DNA from: Thiogranum sp.
GTDB lineage: Bacteria; Pseudomonadota; Gammaproteobacteria; DSM-19610
Reading direction: 5' to 3'
Assembly: GCA_030148775.1 (NCBI GenBank)
Contig: JASBST010000020.1
Location: forward strand, 1-64,000
DNA: 64,000 nucleotides
In this document: one piece after another, positions 24,944 to 34,641 of the stretch
Position numbering within the stretch: the first letter of the stretch is position 1
Layout: each line of letters begins with the position of its first letter
Notes under the pieces: model-generated
Told to the model about the DNA's origin: nothing
The model's database searches: none
The model's input: only the letters and a program-made list of their open reading frames with translations
Position numbers and translations under genes: made by a program

Positions 24944-27642
24944 TACCGCGCTCGCGCGGCCCGGTCGCGGCGTCGCAGCCAGGTTTTTTCCACCTCGACG
25001 GCCAGGAACACCACTAGTCCGGCGCCCAGCGACAACAGCCAGTGGAAAGGATCCAGCGCACGCGTTTGGAATAACGACTGCATCGGGCCACTATAAATGA
25101 ACAACAGCTGGAACAATACCACCACCGCGGTCGCGATCAGGGCGTAGGGGTTGCCGGTCAGGGCGTGAACCTTCAGCGAGGAGGCTTTCAGATAACGGGT
25201 GTTGAACAGATAGAAGGCCTCGCCCACCACCAGCGTGTTGACCGCCAGCGTCCGCGCCAATTCCAGCGACTGGCCTTGCTCCCGCGCCCAGATGAACAAG
25301 CCGAAAGTCGCCACCACCATCAGCAGCGAAACCAGACTGATGCGCTCCAGCAGCAAGCCGCTGAGCAGCGATTCCCGTGCGCCTCTGGGCGGGCGCCGCA
25401 TGACATCTTCCTCGGCCGGTTCGAAAGCCAGTGACAGCGCCAGCGTGACAGCGGTGATCATATTCACCCACAGGATCTGAACCGGCGTGATCGGCAGCAT
25501 GTAGCCCAGCAGCACTGCCGCCACCACTACCAGCGCTTCGGCACCGTTGGTGGGCAGAATGAACAGAATCGATTTGCGGATATTGTCATAGACGCGCCGA
25601 CCTTCCTCGACACCGGCGACGATGGAGGCGAAGTTGTCGTCGGTGATGACCATCTCGGCGGCCTCCTTCGCCGCCTCGGTGCCCTTTCGCCCCATCGCCA
25701 CACCGACGTCGGCGCGCTTGAGCGCCGGGGAGTCGTTGACACCGTCGCCGGTCATTGCGGTGATCTGATCGCGGGCCTGCAGGGCCTGCACCAGCCGCAG
25801 TTTGTGTTCGGGGCTGGCGCGGGCGAACACGTCGGTCTCCAGTACCAGTTGCCGCAGCGCGTTGTCATCGAGCGCTTCGAGTTGATCGCCGGTGGCCGCC
25901 GCGCGACCCGAATCGATGCCGAGCCGGGCGCCGATGGCGCGCGCGGTGGTGACATGATCACCGGTAATCATCTTGACCGCGATGCCGGCCTGGTGGCAAG
26001 CGGCGATCGCCTGCCGGGCGTCTTCGCGCGGCGGATCGGAAAAACCGAACAGACCTAGCAGCGTCAAGCCTTGTTCGACATCGCCGAATGACAGCGAGCG
26101 GCAGTGATCCTGCATGCCGCGATACGCGACGGCCAGAACCCGCTGCCCCTGTTCGCCCAGCGCTTGTAGCTGACGGTGCCAGTAGTCCAGGTGTAGTGGA
26201 CGCTCATCGCCATCGAAACGCTCGCCGGAACACATGGCGAACAGCTTCTCGGGGGCGCCCTTGATATAAACAAAAGCGTGGCCCGCGTGGTCGTGGTGCA
26301 GTGTGGCCATAAACCGGTGGGCGGAATCAAACGGGATGCTGTCGTCGCGTGGCCACTGCCTGCGCTCGCGCTCCTCTTCGAGACCGCTTTTGCGCGCCAG
26401 GGAAACAAGCGCGGCATCCATGGTGTCGCCATGCGGTTGCCACTGTCGGCTTTCGTCGTAGTGCAGTTCGGCGTCGTTGCACAGGACGCCGGCGCGCACC
26501 AGTTCCGTCAACCCCGGGCAGTGCGACAGTTCTATCGCCGTGCCCTGAGACAACAGCTCGCCTTCCGGTGCATAGCCGGCGCCGCTGACTTCAATGTCGC
26601 ATTCGGCGTTGACCAGACGGGTGACCGTCATTTCGTTGCGGGTCAACGTACCGGTTTTATCTGAGCAGATGACGGTCACCGAGCCCAGTGTCTCCACCGC
26701 CGGCAGGCGTCGGATGATCACGTGGCGCCGCGCCATGGACTGTACGCCGATCGCCAAAGCGATGGTGATGATCGCCGGCAGCCCTTCGGGGATGGCGGCC
26801 ACGGCCAGGGCGACGCCGGCGAGAAACATCTGGTCCAGGGGCTCGCCGTGGAGTGTCACACCGAATACAAAGGTCAGACCGGCGAGCAGGAGAATGCCGA
26901 CGGTCAACAGCCGGCCGAAACGGGCGATTTCGCTGAGCAGCGGTGTGGTCAGCGGACTGACCGTGCTGAGCAGTTCGCTGATACGGCCGACCTGGGTTTT
27001 CTCGCCGGTGGCGACCACCAGCCCCAGGGCCTGGCCATAGGTCACCAGGGTGCCGGAGTAGGCCATATTCGAGCGTTCGGCGACGGGTGCGTTTGCAGGC
27101 GGGCAGTCGGTCGCTTTCTCGACCGGTAGCGACTCTCCGGTCAGGGCTGCTTCGTTGACGCGCAGGTCGCGCACGTGCAGCAGCCGCAGGTCGGCCGGCA
27201 CGCGGTCGCCGGCCTGCAGTTGCACCAGATCGCCGGGGACCAGATCGCTGGCGTGAATCTCGCGGCGGTGGCCGTCGCGCAGCGCCATCGCCGACGGGGA
27301 CAGCATGTTGCGGATCGCATCCATGGCACGTTCGGCTTTGCCTTCCTGCAGAAAGCCGATAAAGGCATTGATCAGCACCACTGCGAAAATGACGCTGCTG
27401 TCAATCCAGTGACCCAGCAAAGCGGTCACAACAGCGGCGACCAGCAGAATATAGATCAGCACATTGTGGAATTGGGCGAGCAAACGTCGCCATGGGTTCG
27501 GTCCTGGCGGTGGTTTTAAACTGTTGGGCCCGTATTGTTCGAGTCGCCGCCGCGCCTCTTCGCGCGACAATCCGTCAAGACTGCTGTCGAGTTCCCGCAA
27601 GGCCTCTTCGGAGCTTTGTGTGTGCCAGTGGGATTCGCGCAT
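24943..27642 (-). CDS. P-type cation-transporting ATPase (type II, calcium-pump-like)
   Basis: Full-length P-II-type ATPase, 899 aa. It begins with the cation-transporter N-domain (HWHTQSSEEALRELDSSLDGLS). It has the actuator motif LTGESLPVEK, the phosphorylation site CSDKTGTLTRNEM, the KGAPEKLF nucleotide site and the hinge MTGDGVNDSPALKRADVGVAMG. Ten membrane helices are expected. Likely substrates are Ca2+ or Na+/K+; the sequence alone does not decide. It lies upstream of the sixA-like gene in the same operon. Confidence 0.9.
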   Translation of the reverse strand: MRESHWHTQSSEEALRELDSSLDGLSREEARRRLEQYGPNSLKPPPGPNPWRRLLAQFHNVLIYILLVAAVVTALLGHWIDSSVIFAVVLINAFIGFLQEGKAERAMDAIRNMLSPSAMALRDGHRREIHASDLVPGDLVQLQAGDRVPADLRLLHVRDLRVNEAALTGESLPVEKATDCPPANAPVAERSNMAYSGTLVTYGQALGLVVATGEKTQVGRISELLSTVSPLTTPLLSEIARFGRLLTVGILLLAGLTFVFGVTLHGEPLDQMFLAGVALAVAAIPEGLPAIITIALAIGVQSMARRHVIIRRLPAVETLGSVTVICSDKTGTLTRNEMTVTRLVNAECDIEVSGAGYAPEGELLSQGTAIELSHCPGLTELVRAGVLCNDAELHYDESRQWQPHGDTMDAALVSLARKSGLEEERERRQWPRDDSIPFDSAHRFMATLHHDHAGHAFVYIKGAPEKLFAMCSGERFDGDERPLHLDYWHRQLQALGEQGQRVLAVAYRGMQDHCRSLSFGDVEQGLTLLGLFGFSDPPREDARQAIAACHQAGIAVKMITGDHVTTARAIGARLGIDSGRAAATGDQLEALDDNALRQLVLETDVFARASPEHKLRLVQALQARDQITAMTGDGVNDSPALKRADVGVAMGRKGTEAAKEAAEMVITDDNFASIVAGVEEGRRVYDNIRKSILFILPTNGAEALVVVAAVLLGYMLPITPVQILWVNMITAVTLALSLAFEPAEEDVMRRPPRGARESLLSGLLLERISLVSLLMVVATFGLFIWAREQGQSLELARTLAVNTLVVGEAFYLFNTRYLKASSLKVHALTGNPYALIATAVVVLFQLLFIYSGPMQSLFQTRALDPFHWLLSLGAGLVVFLAVEVEKTWLRRRDRAARAR

Positions 27643-27776
27643 TCGGTTGCACCTTCGAGGGTCGGCTGGGCGTCGCGGTTTCGCCGTGTCTACCGTTCGG
27701 CGCCGGACACTCGGGAGCAGGATACAACGTTTTGCGCCACGCGTGGCTTAAAGTGCTCAGGCGCCGCGTTCTATCT

Positions 27777-28910
27777 TCAGGTTGGTGCTGAAAGTTCGTG
27801 CCGGATGGTTTCCGCCAGACGCGCGGCGGCGGTGATATCCTCGCCCAGGCAGGTGAAGTGCCCCATTTTTCTGCCCGCGCGCGCGCGTTGCTTGCCATAG
27901 AGATGGAGCTTCGCCTCAGCGTGGCACAGCAGCCGCTCCCAGGCCGGCGTGCCTTGTTCCCAGAGGTCGCCGAGGAGGTTGACCATGACCGCGGGGGAGA
28001 GCAGTCGGGTGGAACCGGGAGGCAGTCCGCACAGCAGGCGCACCTGTTGTTCGAACTGGCTGGTCAGGGCGGCATCGAGCGTGTAATGACCGCTGTTGTG
28101 CGGTCGCGGCGCCATTTCGTTAATCAGCAGCGCACCGTCGGTGGCGTGAAAAATCTCCACCGCAAGGACCCCGCAATAGTCCAGGGCGGCGGCCAGTTTC
28201 ACCGCCATCCCGGTGGCCCGGTCCGCCACTTCGGCAGGAATGTTTGCCGGTACGCGGGTGGTGTCGAGAATGCCGTCGATGTGTACATTCTGCCCCACCG
28301 GATAGGTCGCGACCTGGCCGTCGACGCTGCGCGCCAGCACCACCGAGATTTCCCGCGCCAGCTCGACGCGTTGTTCCAGAACACAGGGTTTTTCTCCCAG
28401 CGCCCTGAACGCTGCGCGCGCTTCCTGCGGACTGTGGACGACGTACTGGCCTTTGCCGTCATACCCGAGCTGGGCGGTTTTCAGGATCCCGGGCAGACGC
28501 AGCGCCGTGCAGGCCGCGTCCAGTTCCGCCGCATCGGCGATCACGCGAAACGGCGCCGTCGCCAGGCCCTGCGCGTGGATGAAGCGCTTTTCGCGAATCC
28601 GGTCGCGCGCAATCGCCACCGATTGCGGTGAGGGCCGAACTGGGATACGGCTGGCGAAGTATTCCAGCGTCGCGGCCGGGATGTTCTCGAACTCGGTGGT
28701 CACGGCGGCACAGTGCGCGCGCATTTCCCCCAGCGCCTCGGTGTCGTCGTAGCGCGCCTGCAAGTGGCGGTCGGCGAGAGCCCCGGCCGGGCTGTGCGGG
28801 TCGGGGTCCAGCACCCAGACACGATAGCCCATGCGGCGGGCCGCCAGGCAGAACATGCGGCCGAGCTGCCCGCCGCCGAGCACGCCGAGAATCGCCTCCG
28901 GGGTGATCAC
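27777..28910 (-). CDS. purK: N5-carboxyaminoimidazole ribonucleotide synthase PurK
   Basis: ATP-grasp enzyme of purine synthesis that carboxylates AIR to N5-CAIR using ATP and bicarbonate. From GTG 28910 the protein has 377 aa, the family's usual size: [19 protein letters not shown] at the N-terminus, [12 protein letters not shown] and [18 protein letters not shown] further on. The GTG overlaps the purE stop (GTGA), so purE-purK are coupled. No ATG lies at a sensible place. Confidence 0.93.
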   Translation of the reverse strand: MITPEAILGVLGGGQLGRMFCLAARRMGYRVWVLDPDPHSPAGALADRHLQARYDDTEALGEMRAHCAAVTTEFENIPAATLEYFASRIPVRPSPQSVAIARDRIREKRFIHAQGLATAPFRVIADAAELDAACTALRLPGILKTAQLGYDGKGQYVVHSPQEARAAFRALGEKPCVLEQRVELAREISVVLARSVDGQVATYPVGQNVHIDGILDTTRVPANIPAEVADRATGMAVKLAAALDYCGVLAVEIFHATDGALLINEMAPRPHNSGHYTLDAALTSQFEQQVRLLCGLPPGSTRLLSPAVMVNLLGDLWEQGTPAWERLLCHAEAKLHLYGKQRARAGRKMGHFTCLGEDITAAARLAETIRHELSAPT

Positions 28911-29401
28911 GGCGGCGGTGGCAGCTCCATGTTCAGCGCCATGTCGGTCTGCTCTGCGCGGAAGCGTTCGAGCCGCGCGGCCAGGTCGGTGTCGTCGCGC
29001 GCCAGCAGGCTGACGGCGAACAGTGCGGCGTTGGCCGCGCCGGCAGCGCCAATGGCGAAGGTGGCCACGGGGACGCCTTTGGGCATCTGTACGATCGAAA
29101 GCAGTGAATCCATGCCCTGCAGGTGACGTGAGGGAACCGGTACGCCCAGCACCGGCAAGGTGGTCTTGGCCGCCAGCATGCCGGGCAGATGGGCGGCGCC
29201 GCCGGCGCCGGCAAAGATGCAGGCCAGGCCCCGGTCGCGGGCGCCGGCGGCGTAATCGAACAGCAGATCCGGTGTCCGGTGGGCCGACACCACCCGCGCC
29301 TCGAAGGCGACGCCGAAGCGTTCCAGGTGGGTCGCGGCAGCCTGCATCACCTCCCAGTCGCTGTTGCTGCCCATCACCAGCCCGACTTGTATGGCGCTCA
29401 T
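28907..29401 (-). CDS. purE: N5-carboxyaminoimidazole ribonucleotide mutase PurE (class I)
   Basis: Converts N5-CAIR to CAIR. The protein has 164 aa from ATG 29401. Motifs [46 protein letters not shown] and [22 protein letters not shown] are diagnostic of class I PurE. It is divergent from purC, with 138 nt between the starts; purC uses the product after the aspartate step, so the cluster is functional. Confidence 0.95.
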   Translation of the reverse strand: MSAIQVGLVMGSNSDWEVMQAAATHLERFGVAFEARVVSAHRTPDLLFDYAAGARDRGLACIFAGAGGAAHLPGMLAAKTTLPVLGVPVPSRHLQGMDSLLSIVQMPKGVPVATFAIGAAGAANAALFAVSLLARDDTDLAARLERFRAEQTDMALNMELPPPP

Positions 29402-29539
29402 AAGCGGTCCAAAGTGCAAGGAAAACGCACATTCTACCACCCTCGTCCGCGCTCGCCACAAGGATTCGCGGTGTTCCGGCGCTGCCGGTACAATGCCCAC
29501 GGCCATGGCGGCCGCAACCAAACCGGGTGGAATTCTTCT

Positions 29540-30442
29540 ATGCAGGACGTCCTTTATGAGTCGGATCTTCGCAGCCTGCCGCTGCTGGCGCGAGGCAAGG
29601 TTCGCGATATCTACGCCGTCGACGACGCGCATCTGCTGATCGTCACCAGCGATCGGCTGTCGGCCTTCGACGTGGTGCTGCCCGATCCGATTCCGGGTAA
29701 GGGGGCGGTGCTGACGGCGGTGTCCAATTTCTGGTTCGAGCGCACCCGCGCGCTGGTGCCGAATCATCTGGCGGAGCTGTCGCTGGCCGAGGTGTTGCCG
29801 GATGCGCGGGAACGGGCGCAGGTGGCGGGGCGCGCCATCGTGGTGCGCAAACTGCGGGCGCTGCCGGTCGAGGCCATTGTGCGTGGCTATCTGATCGGCT
29901 CCGGTTGGAAGGACTACCAGGCCGGCGGTACCGTCTGCGGCATTACCCTGCCCGCCGGGCTGCGGATGGCGCAACGCCTGCCGGAGGCGATCTTCACACC
30001 CTCGACCAAGGCCGAGGTCGGTGCCCATGACGAGAATATCGATTTCGTCCGCGCCCGGGATCTGCTCGGCGCGGACGTCGCCGTGCGCATGCGCGAACTC
30101 AGCCTGCGCATCTACAGTGAGGCGGCGGCGTTTGCCCGCTAGCGCGGCATCCTGATCGCCGATACCAAATTCGAGTTCGGCCTGGACGAAGACGGTGAGC
30201 TGTGGCTCATCGACGAGGTGCTCACGCCCGATTCCTCGCGCTTCTGGCCCCAGGATGGCTACCAGGTCGGCATCAGTCCGCCGAGTTTCGACAAGCAGTT
30301 CGTGCGCGATTATCTGGAGACGCTGGACTGGGACAAAACCGCGCCCGGGCCGGCGTTGCCGCCACGGATCATCGCGCGGACTGCGGAAAAATACCGCGAA
30401 GCGCTCAAGCGTCTGACCGGGCATGAGCTGTCTTTTCGCTGA
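29540..30442 (+). CDS. purC: SAICAR synthetase PurC, interrupted by an in-frame TAG
   Basis: Joins CAIR and aspartate to give SAICAR. The frame from ATG 29540 to the TGA at 30440-30442 spans 301 codons, the length of the long (yeast ADE1-like) form. The N-terminal part ([42 protein letters not shown]) and the C-terminal part ([28 protein letters not shown]) are both well conserved. A TAG at 30140-30142 separates AAAFAR from [12 protein letters not shown] with no other loss. Taken literally, the product would stop at 200 aa and lose the conserved C-terminal part. The gene is normally essential for purine prototrophy and no second copy is seen. Confidence 0.88.
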
Positions 30443-30608
30443 CCTCTCCGGGCGGAAGAACACAAACTGGTGGTTTGGACATCAATATTCCTTCGCGGAT
30501 GCCGCTAAGGGCCGTAACCAGCGGTGTGCGGCCGTTATCAGCCGACGCCGCGGTATCCACTGATTGGGCGTCCAACTGCCGGGCGAACCCGTACAAGGAG
30601 ATGCACTC

Positions 30609-30923
30609 ATGCGTAATCTCGGTAAAAAACTGGCCGGTTATCTGTTGGCGGCCACTTTCGCGCTGACGTCGCTGTCGTTGCCGGTGAGCGCGGGCGCGAG
30701 CGATTATTATATGGATGCGGCCGCCGAGCCCAGCGGCGGCGATATGCTCGCCGACGCCTTTCTGTTGCGGCCGGTGATGCTGGTCGGATCGGTGGTGACG
30801 GTTGCCACCTTCGTCGTCACCCTGCCGTTCAGCGCCCTGGGTGGCAATGTGAAAGAATCGGCGGACAAGCTGGTGGTCGAACCGCTGAAATACACTTTTG
30901 TGCGTCCGTTGGGCGATATCTAG
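30609..30923 (+). CDS. Small exported or membrane protein, unknown function
   Basis: A 104-aa protein. Residues 1-27 form a signal peptide (RNLGKKLAGYLLAATFALTSLSLPVSAGA), and one further hydrophobic stretch lies near residues 54-75 (VMLVGSVVTVATFVVTLPFSALGG). ATG 30609 is preceded by AAGGAGA at good spacing, which decides the start over an in-frame ATG at 30564. No family recognised. Confidence 0.7.
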   Translation: MRNLGKKLAGYLLAATFALTSLSLPVSAGASDYYMDAAAEPSGGDMLADAFLLRPVMLVGSVVTVATFVVTLPFSALGGNVKESADKLVVEPLKYTFVRPLGDI

Positions 30924-30934
30924 CTGGGTCGGTG

Positions 30935-31378
30935 TCAGCCGGCGAACAGCCAGAAATAGCCGCTGTTGTAAAAAGCGTGCAGGATTATCGGTGCGGCCAG
31001 GCGGCCGCTGCGGTCTTTAAAAAAACCGAACACCAGCGACGGGGCCAGCACGGCGGCCGCCCACAGCGGCGGGTGGCTGAAAAAGTGCAACGCGGTAAAC
31101 AGCAGGCTGGTCAGCAGGTTGGCATGCGTCAGCGGGCCAAGTGACCAGGGGCGCAGATGCCGGTGTGCCAGATCCTGGATCAGGCCCCGAAAAACCAGTT
31201 CCTCCACCAGCGGATAAAGCAGGGCGGGATAGACGAATCGCCATGGCTCGCGCAACGGCCAGCCGAGGTCCGGAGCCTGACGGGTCAACAGATACAGTCC
31301 CAGCCAGTAGACCAGCGCGGCGGCGATGGCGACAAAAAAAAGCGGATCACGCCAGAAGCGTGGCTGTAACTTGCTCAC
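30935..31378 (-). CDS. CPBP-family intramembrane protease, MrtJ-like
   Basis: Glutamic-type membrane protease of the CAAX/CPBP (ABI) family, 147 aa from GTG 31378, with AGGA about 8 nt before it. The motif EELVFRGLIQDLAHR holds the catalytic Glu pair; further His occur in TALHFFSHP and ILHAFYNSG. The short length and the DPLFFVAIAAALVYWLGLYLL start resemble MrtJ, the processing protease of the JDVT-CTERM sorting system. No JDVT-CTERM protein is visible nearby. Confidence 0.72.
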   Translation of the reverse strand: MSKLQPRFWRDPLFFVAIAAALVYWLGLYLLTRQAPDLGWPLREPWRFVYPALLYPLVEELVFRGLIQDLAHRHLRPWSLGPLTHANLLTSLLFTALHFFSHPPLWAAAVLAPSLVFGFFKDRSGRLAAPIILHAFYNSGYFWLFAG

Positions 31379-31439
31379 CCCTTTTATCCTACGGCAAACA
31401 TCGAGTGCCGCCAGCCGACGGCGGTCTGTGAATCCGGAT

Positions 31440-32300
31440 TCAGGCGGCCCGGGTCCTGGGTAGCAGGGCGGCGCAGGCCTCCTGGAACTGGGCGTCCGCT
31501 TCCGCGACCACGGGTTCCATGATGTCCACGTTGAGGCCGGTCCGCTCCCAGGCGCCGGGTTCCAGCGCCGGCACCTGACCGGTGCCGCTGGCGGTGCCGC
31601 GTGCCATGCCGGCAATGACGTCGGCCAAATGAACGGTGGCGGTTTCCAGCCGGTAGCGTTCGGCCAGCGAAGGCTGGTGGTGATATTGCGCCACCTGACG
31701 GAAGCTTTCCGGCAGGTTCCAGCAGCGCATCAGTTCGGCGCCGACCTCGCCGTGATCGAAACCGAAAACATCCCGTTCCGCCGCCTGCAGCGTTAAGCGC
31801 TTGTCTTTGGCCGTTTCCAGCGCCTGGCGCGACAGCTCCGGCTGTTGCTGATAGAGCACCAGCGAACCGATGTCGTGGAGCAGGCCCATGATGAAACAGC
31901 GCTCGGTGTTGGGCGCCCGCAGGTAACGCGACAGCAGCCGCGCGACGATGCCGGCGTACAAGTTGTGCTCCCAGAAGGTGTGGATATTGACCAGCGGGCT
32001 GGGCAGGCGGGAGAACACATCGATGGCGCTGGAACCGATGACCAGATCGGTCAGCTCGAGCGTGCCGACGATGGTGATGGCGCGCGAGATGGTGTCGATG
32101 CGTGAAGGAAAACCATAGAAGGCGCTGTTGACGATTTTCAGCAGCCGGGCGGTCAGGGCGGGGTCCTCGGCGATGATTTCGCCGATATCCGAGGCCGAGG
32201 CGTCGGCGCTGTTGATCAGCTCCATTGCGCGCATCACGGCGCTGGGCAGCGATGCCAGCTGCAGCGAGTCGTTGACCAGGTCTTTGGCAGAGAGCGTCAT
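31440..32300 (-). CDS. HDOD-domain signalling protein
   Basis: A 286-aa protein made of one HDOD domain (LPSAVMRAMELINSADASASDIGEIIAEDPALTARLLKIVNSAFYG). Such proteins lack the nucleotide phosphodiesterase metal site of true HD-GYP enzymes and usually act as regulatory adaptors in motility, stress or c-di-GMP circuits. MGLLHDIGSLVL keeps an HD pair. The start at 32300 (MTLSAKDL) fits the domain edge. The gene lies upstream of the MrtJ-like protease in the same direction, 61 nt apart. Confidence 0.85.
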   Translation of the reverse strand: MTLSAKDLVNDSLQLASLPSAVMRAMELINSADASASDIGEIIAEDPALTARLLKIVNSAFYGFPSRIDTISRAITIVGTLELTDLVIGSSAIDVFSRLPSPLVNIHTFWEHNLYAGIVARLLSRYLRAPNTERCFIMGLLHDIGSLVLYQQQPELSRQALETAKDKRLTLQAAERDVFGFDHGEVGAELMRCWNLPESFRQVAQYHHQPSLAERYRLETATVHLADVIAGMARGTASGTGQVPALEPGAWERTGLNVDIMEPVVAEADAQFQEACAALLPRTRAA

Positions 32301-32608
32301 CGAAAATCTTCCGTGTCTGTCGTCGATAGAGATTAGCCAACGCGTACGCCGCGACGGAACAAGCCCCCACGGGCAGCGCCATTGAGCAACTGCCCGGTTC
32401 CGTGTCCGCCAGCTCGCCAAACTTCGCCGCTATCCCTGGCGGCCGGTTGCGCCGAGATCCGCAACTATTCGCATCCCGAGCGCGTATAGTACTTATAAAC
32501 TTCTGATCTCACAATAATAAATACTGATGATCAATGAATTTACAGCAACCGGGGGGTTTGCGAAAATAGACTATCGGAATTTTGTCCCGACACCTTGGAG
32601 AGATATCT
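32301..32608. other. Intergenic region before cytochrome c
   Basis: 308 nt between divergent genes, with no supported ORF. It must hold promoters for both. An AT-rich segment near 32485-32525 (TATAGTACTTATA and following) is the likely promoter area for the cytochrome gene; no clear consensus pair is assigned. Confidence 0.35.
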
Positions 32609-32917
32609 ATGAAGAAGTTGTTAACAGCCGGTCTGATGGGTATAGCCCTGGCTGGCATGAACGGCGCCATGGCCGCCGGCGATGCCGCCGCCGGCAAGGC
32701 GAAAGCCGCCGTCTGCGCCGGATGCCACGGCGCCAACGGCATCAGTGCCAACCCGTTGTGGCCGAACCTGGCCGGCCAGAAGGACGCCTACCTGGTGAAG
32801 CAACTCAAGGCGTTTCGTGATGGCAGCCGCAAGGATCCAATGATGACGCCCATGGCCAAACCGCTGAGCGATGCCGATATCGAAAACCTCGCGGCGTTTT
32901 ATTCCAGCCTCAAGTAG
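32609..32917 (+). CDS. Small periplasmic cytochrome c
   Basis: Class I c-type cytochrome, 102 aa with a cleavable signal peptide ([22 protein letters not shown]). The heme motif CAGCH lies at about residues 39-43 and the axial Met is in [11 protein letters not shown]; the [23 protein letters not shown] block is typical of cytochrome c4/c5-like domains. It is likely a periplasmic electron carrier to the terminal oxidase. ATG 32609 is preceded by GGAGA. It converges with ctaA, and a bidirectional terminator lies between them. Confidence 0.92.
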   Translation: MKKLLTAGLMGIALAGMNGAMAAGDAAAGKAKAAVCAGCHGANGISANPLWPNLAGQKDAYLVKQLKAFRDGSRKDPMMTPMAKPLSDADIENLAAFYSSLK

Positions 32918-32938
32918 TGTTGGGTGGCTGGCGGTAAA

Positions 32939-32968
32939 GATCCGGCTTCAGGGCCGGATTTTTTTTGC
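32939..32968. terminator. Rho-independent terminator between cytochrome c and ctaA
   Basis: ATCCGGC ... GCCGGAT stem with a short loop, followed on the plus strand by a run of eight T. The stem overlaps the last codons of ctaA. It terminates the cytochrome c transcript; the upstream A residues give only weak activity in the other direction. Confidence 0.75.
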
Positions 32969-34015
32969 CTGCGCGGAGCGCAGGCGGTGGTTGAGCAGCA
33001 GCACCAGCGTCAGTACCAACAGGGCGCCCGTCTGGTGCAGGGATGCCAGCGCCACGGGTACGTGCAGCAGCAGCGTGCTGATGCCCAGCGTGACCTGTAT
33101 GACGGCCATCAGCAGCAACAGATGCGTGGTGGTGCGCACGGCCGGTGCGGGTCGCCGGCGCCAGCACCACAGCCACAACAGCAGCACCGAGGTGAAGGTC
33201 AGCAGGGCCAGGACTCGATGGTCGAACTGGACCGTGGCGATGTTCTCGAACAGATTGCGCCAGCCCGGCTGTAGCGCCCAACCGGCGGGCGGCAGCAAGT
33301 GGTCGCCCATTTTCGGAAAGGTGTTGTAGGCGTGACCGGCCTTGAGTCCGGCGACGAAACCGCCGGAAACGATGGTGGTGGCGACCAGGCCGAGCAGCAG
33401 CAGGGCCGCTGTTTTCAATCCTGCCGCCCGGTCGCCGGAAGTGTCGGCGGGGGGGAATACCAGCTCGTAAAGCAGCCACAGCAGATAGGCGTAGATCACC
33501 AGCGCGAGGCTGAGGTGCGCGACCAGGCGGTACTGGCTGACATGCGGATTGTCCACCAGGCCGCTTTGCACCATGTACCAGCCGAGCAGCCCCTGCAGGC
33601 CGCCCAGGACGAAGGCGAAACCGAGTCGTGGCACGAGTCGCGCGCTGAGTTTGCGGCGAAAGAGGAAATACAGAAACGGCAGCAGGAAAACCGTGCCGAT
33701 GGTGCGCCCGAGCAGCCGATGGCTGTACTCGAACCAGTAAATCGATTTGAAGCCGTGCAGGTCCATACCGACATTGACCTTGAGGTATTCCGGCGACTGC
33801 CGGTATTTGGCGAACACCTCTTCCCAGGCACTCTGGTCGAGCGGCGGTACGACGCCGAAAATCGGATCCCATTCCACCATCGACAGACCCGAACCGGTCA
33901 GTCGGGTGACCCCGCCCAGTATTACCATGGCGAATATCATGCTGCAGCACACCAGCAGCCAGACGGCGACCTGGCGCCGCGAGCGATCATCCATCTGACG
34001 GGGAAATTGGCTCAT
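32948..34015 (-). CDS. ctaA: Heme A synthase (CtaA/COX15)
   Basis: Oxidises the C8 methyl of heme O to give heme A for aa3-type cytochrome oxidase. The protein has 355 aa with eight transmembrane helices. Conserved histidines lie in FEYSHRLLGRTIG and VQFDHRVLALL, plus later in VALASLHQTGALL; VILGGVTRLTGSGLSMVEWDPIFG is the family signature. ATG 34015 (MSQFPRQ) is preferred over an upstream in-frame start because of the following membrane segment. It implies an aa3 oxidase encoded elsewhere. Confidence 0.93.
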   Translation of the reverse strand: MSQFPRQMDDRSRRQVAVWLLVCCSMIFAMVILGGVTRLTGSGLSMVEWDPIFGVVPPLDQSAWEEVFAKYRQSPEYLKVNVGMDLHGFKSIYWFEYSHRLLGRTIGTVFLLPFLYFLFRRKLSARLVPRLGFAFVLGGLQGLLGWYMVQSGLVDNPHVSQYRLVAHLSLALVIYAYLLWLLYELVFPPADTSGDRAAGLKTAALLLLGLVATTIVSGGFVAGLKAGHAYNTFPKMGDHLLPPAGWALQPGWRNLFENIATVQFDHRVLALLTFTSVLLLWLWCWRRRPAPAVRTTTHLLLLMAVIQVTLGISTLLLHVPVALASLHQTGALLVLTLVLLLNHRLRSAQAKKIRP

Positions 34016-34117
34016 TGTGACTGACTCTACCGCCAAAATCCGACATTGTAGCCGAACTCCCTGTGCTATGCTGCCCAAACAGGGGCATTTCCCGGTCGCA
34101 AGAGGAAAGGACGCGAA

Positions 34118-34624
34118 GTGATGCTAGGGCGCAGTCTGCTGCTATTGCTGCTGGCGATCGGCGTATTCTGGCTGGCGGCCAGCCGGCTGGTGCGCGGCCC
34201 CGAGGTGGCGCCGGCGTCGGTGGTCGTGGCGCCGCCGGAGCGCATCGCCCCCAGCGGTCCCCCGGCCTACAACCTGCTGGCGGATATCCGCGTCGGTACT
34301 GTCGATGAGCTTCAGCTCTTGTTCGACCGGGTCGAACATCTGCTGGACCGTCCGCTCAGCGAAGGCGAGCAGCCGTTGGTGTCACTGGTTCTCCACGGCT
34401 CGGAGGTGGAGTTCTTCGCCCTGCGCAACTACGACAAATACAAAGACGTGGTGGACCGCGCGGCAAAACTGGCCGCGCTCGGCGCGGTGGATATCAGTAT
34501 CTGCCGGACACAGATGGAGACCTACGGTATTCAGCCCGACCAGGTGCCCGGTTTTCTGCGCCAGGTTCCCTATGGCCCGGGAGAAGTGGAGCGCCTGCGC
34601 AATAACGGCTACGTTTCCATGTAG
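34118..34624 (+). CDS. DsrE-family protein with N-terminal membrane anchor
   Basis: A 168-aa protein with one N-terminal hydrophobic segment (LLLLLLAIGVFWLAA, about residues 7-21) followed by a DsrE/DsrF-like domain (LVSLVLHGSEVEFFALRNYDKYKDVVDRAAKLAALGAVDISIC). One Cys near residue 130 (SICRTQMETYGI) sits where sulfur-carrying cysteines occur in related proteins. The domain probably faces the periplasm. GTG 34118 or ATG 34121 could start it; AAAGG fits the GTG. A role in sulfur trafficking is plausible in this organism but not shown. Confidence 0.75.
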   Translation: MMLGRSLLLLLLAIGVFWLAASRLVRGPEVAPASVVVAPPERIAPSGPPAYNLLADIRVGTVDELQLLFDRVEHLLDRPLSEGEQPLVSLVLHGSEVEFFALRNYDKYKDVVDRAAKLAALGAVDISICRTQMETYGIQPDQVPGFLRQVPYGPGEVERLRNNGYVSM

Positions 34625-34641
34625 CCTGGCGGTGCCGTCGG

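Noticed and set aside
252-30442. Altered genetic code reading TAA or TAG as sense
   Set aside because: csoS4B, cytochrome c and others end properly at TAG, and sat, csoS2 and both csoS1 genes at TAA, so only two genes would need it.
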